Assembly (NCBI GenBank): GCA_902634485.1
Contig: CACPKA010000006.1
Span: 1-64,000 of the forward strand
DNA: 64,000 bases
Source of the DNA: an uncultured Pelagibacteraceae bacterium
GTDB lineage: Bacteria; Pseudomonadota; Alphaproteobacteria; Pelagibacterales; Pelagibacteraceae
Direction of reading: 5' to 3'
This document shows positions 62,462-64,000 of this stretch, piece by piece. Each line of letters starts with the position of its first letter. Position 1 is the stretch's first letter. Made by a program: the position numbers and the translations under genes. The notes under the pieces were generated by a model that saw nothing but the letters and a program-made list of their open reading frames with translations, made no database searches and was not told the origin of the DNA.

Positions 62462-62486
62462 CTTATTGAAAAAATATACCAATAAG
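62462..62486 (+). terminator. Possible weak hairpin between EamA permease and binding protein
   Basis: A 7-bp stem, CTTATTG 62462-62468 with CAATAAG 62480-62486, and a T-rich run downstream. It is A/T-rich with an 11-base loop, so it is weak. If used, the binding-protein gene has its own promoter in the 45 bases that follow. Confidence 0.35.
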
Positions 62487-62531
62487 CTTTAATTTATTTT
62501 TTATAAATTGTTAACAATTAATGAGGGAATT

Positions 62532-63713
62532 ATGAAAAAACTATTTATCGCTGCATTTATATTTGTTTCTACTTTTACAACAAATGTTTTTGCAGAAATT
62601 AAGATGGGAGTTATTTTAGGATTTACTGGTCCTATTGAATCTCTTACACCCGCTATGGCAGCTTCGGCTGAGCTTGCTTTTAAAGAAGCTTCAGATTCTG
62701 GTTCGCTATTAGGTGGGGAAACAATCACTCCAGTAAGAGCGGACTCTACTTGTGTTGACTCAGCTGCAGCTCAATCAGCAGCAGAAGGTCTTGTTTCACA
62801 AGGTGTAGCTGCAATTATGGGTGCTGACTGTTCAGGTGTAACTGGTGCTATAGCAACAAACGTTGCAGTGCCTAATGGAGTTGTAATGATTTCACCATCA
62901 GCAACATCTCCAGGTTTAACTGACTTAGCTGACAACGGTTTCTTTTTTAGAACTGCACCATCAGATGCAAGAGGTGGTCAAATTCTAGCTGATATCACTA
63001 AAGATAGAGGAATTAAGAGTGTTGCAATAACTTACACTAACAACGACTACGGAAAAGGTTTAGCAGATGTTTATGCAGCTGCTTGTAAAGCTCATGGTAT
63101 TTCTGTAACAACTAGTGCAGCTCATGAAGACGGAAAAGCTGACTACTCATCAGAAGTTGCTACACTTGCTTCTGCAGGTGGTGACGCAGTTGCAGTAATC
63201 GGTTACCTTGACCAAGGTGGTAAAGGAATTATCCAAGGTTCTTTGGACTCTGGTGCATTTGATACTTTTATTTTATCAGATGGAATGATCGGAGATTCTT
63301 TAACTGATGCATTTGGAAAAAGCTTAAACAAATCTTTTGGTTCTCTACCAGGTTCAACTGGAAAAGGAGCAGGAGTTTTTGCTAAAGTTGCAGGTGCAGC
63401 AGGTATTGATCCTTCTGGACCTTACACTGGAGAGTCTTACGACGCAGCAGCTTTAATCGTTCTTGCGATGCAAGCTGGTGGTTCTGCGGATAGAGGTTCA
63501 ATTGCCAAAAATGTAATGGCAGTTGCTAATGGACCTGGTAAGAAAATTTATCCAGGAGAACTTAAAAAAGCTTTAGATTTACTAGCGAAAGGTAAAGCAG
63601 TTGACTACGAAGGTGCAACTGGGGTTACATTCACTAGCGTTGGTGAAGCTGAAGGTTCTTTCTTAGAGAAAGAAATCAAAGGCGGAAAATTTAAAACTAA
63701 AAAACAAAGATAA
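62532..63713 (+). CDS. Branched-chain amino acid-type ABC transporter substrate-binding protein
   Basis: 393 residues from the ATG at 62532, chosen because a GAGGGA site lies 4-9 bases before it and the Sec signal peptide (MKKLFIAAFIFVSTFTTNVFA) starts there. An upstream TTG at 62508 would spoil the signal. The mature protein is a LivK-type fold (EIKMGVILGFTGPIESLTP, GADCSGVTGAIA). No permease or ATPase gene follows, so it uses subunits encoded elsewhere or is an orphan sensor. Its codons are richer in G/C than neighbours, as expected for a highly expressed protein. Confidence 0.85.
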   Translation: MKKLFIAAFIFVSTFTTNVFAEIKMGVILGFTGPIESLTPAMAASAELAFKEASDSGSLLGGETITPVRADSTCVDSAAAQSAAEGLVSQGVAAIMGADCSGVTGAIATNVAVPNGVVMISPSATSPGLTDLADNGFFFRTAPSDARGGQILADITKDRGIKSVAITYTNNDYGKGLADVYAAACKAHGISVTTSAAHEDGKADYSSEVATLASAGGDAVAVIGYLDQGGKGIIQGSLDSGAFDTFILSDGMIGDSLTDAFGKSLNKSFGSLPGSTGKGAGVFAKVAGAAGIDPSGPYTGESYDAAALIVLAMQAGGSADRGSIAKNVMAVANGPGKKIYPGELKKALDLLAKGKAVDYEGATGVTFTSVGEAEGSFLEKEIKGGKFKTKKQR

Positions 63714-63727
63714 TATCTAAATTTATA

Positions 63728-63760
63728 AACCTCAGCGGCAATAGCTGCTGAGGTTTTTTT
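63728..63760 (+). terminator. Rho-independent terminator after the binding-protein gene
   Basis: A 12-bp stem, 63728-63739 with 63744-63755 (one G-T pair), AATA loop, then seven T. It ends the rightward operon and lies between convergent genes. Confidence 0.88.
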
Positions 63761-63782
63761 ATTTGAAAATTTAATAAGAATA

Positions 63783-64000
63783 TTAACTCAAGACTAAATC
63801 TAAATAAAGTGCCGCAGTCCATGAAAAATTATTTGCTCCAAAAGGCAGTCCAGTTTTAGAGCTGTAATATTCATGAAAGTTATTATGATTAATTAATTGA
63901 ATTGTATTTTTTTTAATCTTTTCTGCAAAATTTTTATTTTTGTTAATTAAAGATCTATAAATTATCCAATTTGTATTTATCCATACAGGACCTCTCCAAT
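63783..64000 (-). CDS. C-terminal end of a GH63/trehalase-like (alpha,alpha)6 glycosidase, partial
   Basis: The reverse strand is open from the window edge to a stop at 63783-63785. About 72 residues are visible: WRGPVWINTNWIIYRSL, then YYSSKTGLPFGANNFSWTA and ALYLDLVLS at the end. This pattern is the conserved C-terminus of GH63/GH37-type glycosidases such as mannosylglycerate hydrolase or glucosylglycerate hydrolase. The catalytic domain lies outside the window. It converges with the binding-protein gene, with the terminator between. Confidence 0.72.
   Translation of the reverse strand, partial: WRGPVWINTNWIIYRSLINKNKNFAEKIKKNTIQLINHNNFHEYYSSKTGLPFGANNFSWTAALYLDLVLS

Noticed and set aside
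1-64000. Mobile elements, prophage, CRISPR or defence genes
   Set aside because: No transposase, integrase, terminal repeats, regular spacers, restriction or toxin genes were seen; base composition is even except for highly expressed binding-protein genes.

Overview
The window looks like a chromosome segment of a streamlined, AT-rich marine alphaproteobacterium of the SAR11 (Pelagibacterales) type. The reasons are a G+C content near 30 % by eye, intergenic gaps mostly under 60 bases with many 1-4 base start/stop overlaps, dense osmolyte-uptake and demethylation genes (glycine betaine, ectoine, possibly carnitine), a rhodopsin, an ammonium transporter, and no recognisable transcription factor in 64 kb. 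I see no rRNA, tRNA, insertion sequence, prophage or CRISPR array.

Layout. (1) 1-1711, minus: ectoine-use genes (DoeA-like hydrolase cut by the window edge, EutA-like isomerase). (2) 1770-18296: nitrogenous osmolyte region. A hydroxyacid dehydrogenase, betaine-homocysteine methyltransferase, dimethylglycine dehydrogenase, two glycine-betaine-type importers (the first without its own ATPase) and an aldehyde dehydrogenase are followed by a frameshifted glycerophosphodiesterase, a gamma-butyrobetaine-hydroxylase-like oxygenase, an SDR, pseudoazurin, a DUF849 beta-keto acid cleavage enzyme and a class II aldolase-like protein. Together they could turn quaternary amines into glycine betaine, methyl groups and glycine. 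(3) 18810-31393, plus: one long probable operon. It holds a sugar-type ABC importer, a small repeat protein, and a LamB/YcsF protein with biotin carboxylase-PxpB fusion, PxpC and a biotin carrier protein, i.e. a split urea-carboxylase/oxoprolinase-like enzyme. The biotin transporter BioY lies just beyond it on the other strand. Several proteins of this operon share unusual short repeats and C-terminal tails.

(4) 43262-32014, minus: a ten-gene probable operon led by a divergent rhodopsin. After it come a flotillin-like protein, a small SCP2-like protein, an alpha/beta hydrolase, the two subunits of an N,N-dimethylformamidase-like enzyme plus an extra small-subunit-like protein, a sodium:solute symporter, an iron alcohol dehydrogenase and a lactonase-like metallo-hydrolase. 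(5) 43588-47702, plus: orphan ParA-type ATPase, thioesterase, and a TauD oxygenase / PhnZ-type HD oxygenase / GMC oxidoreductase run that may cleave an organophosphonate. (6) 47790-55623: AmtB, an amidinotransferase with a drug/metabolite exporter and an IPNS-like oxygenase, then glycosyltransferases and a GalE-like epimerase. (7) 55875-63713, plus: a catabolic operon of unknown substrate (luciferase-type monooxygenase, ThDP enzyme, AA_synth protein, hydrolase, aldehyde dehydrogenase, EamA permease, Leu/Ile/Val-type binding protein). A GC-rich structured leader precedes it. The window ends in the C-terminus of a GH63/trehalase-like glycosidase on the minus strand.

The strongest candidates for something undescribed are: the repeat/tail code shared by proteins of the biotin-dependent operon (21783-30349); the rhodopsin with a D-T-T motif heading a flotillin/dimethylformamidase operon (32014-43262); and the TauD-PhnZ pair (44752-46125). 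All functional assignments come from reading motifs and order; no database search was possible.
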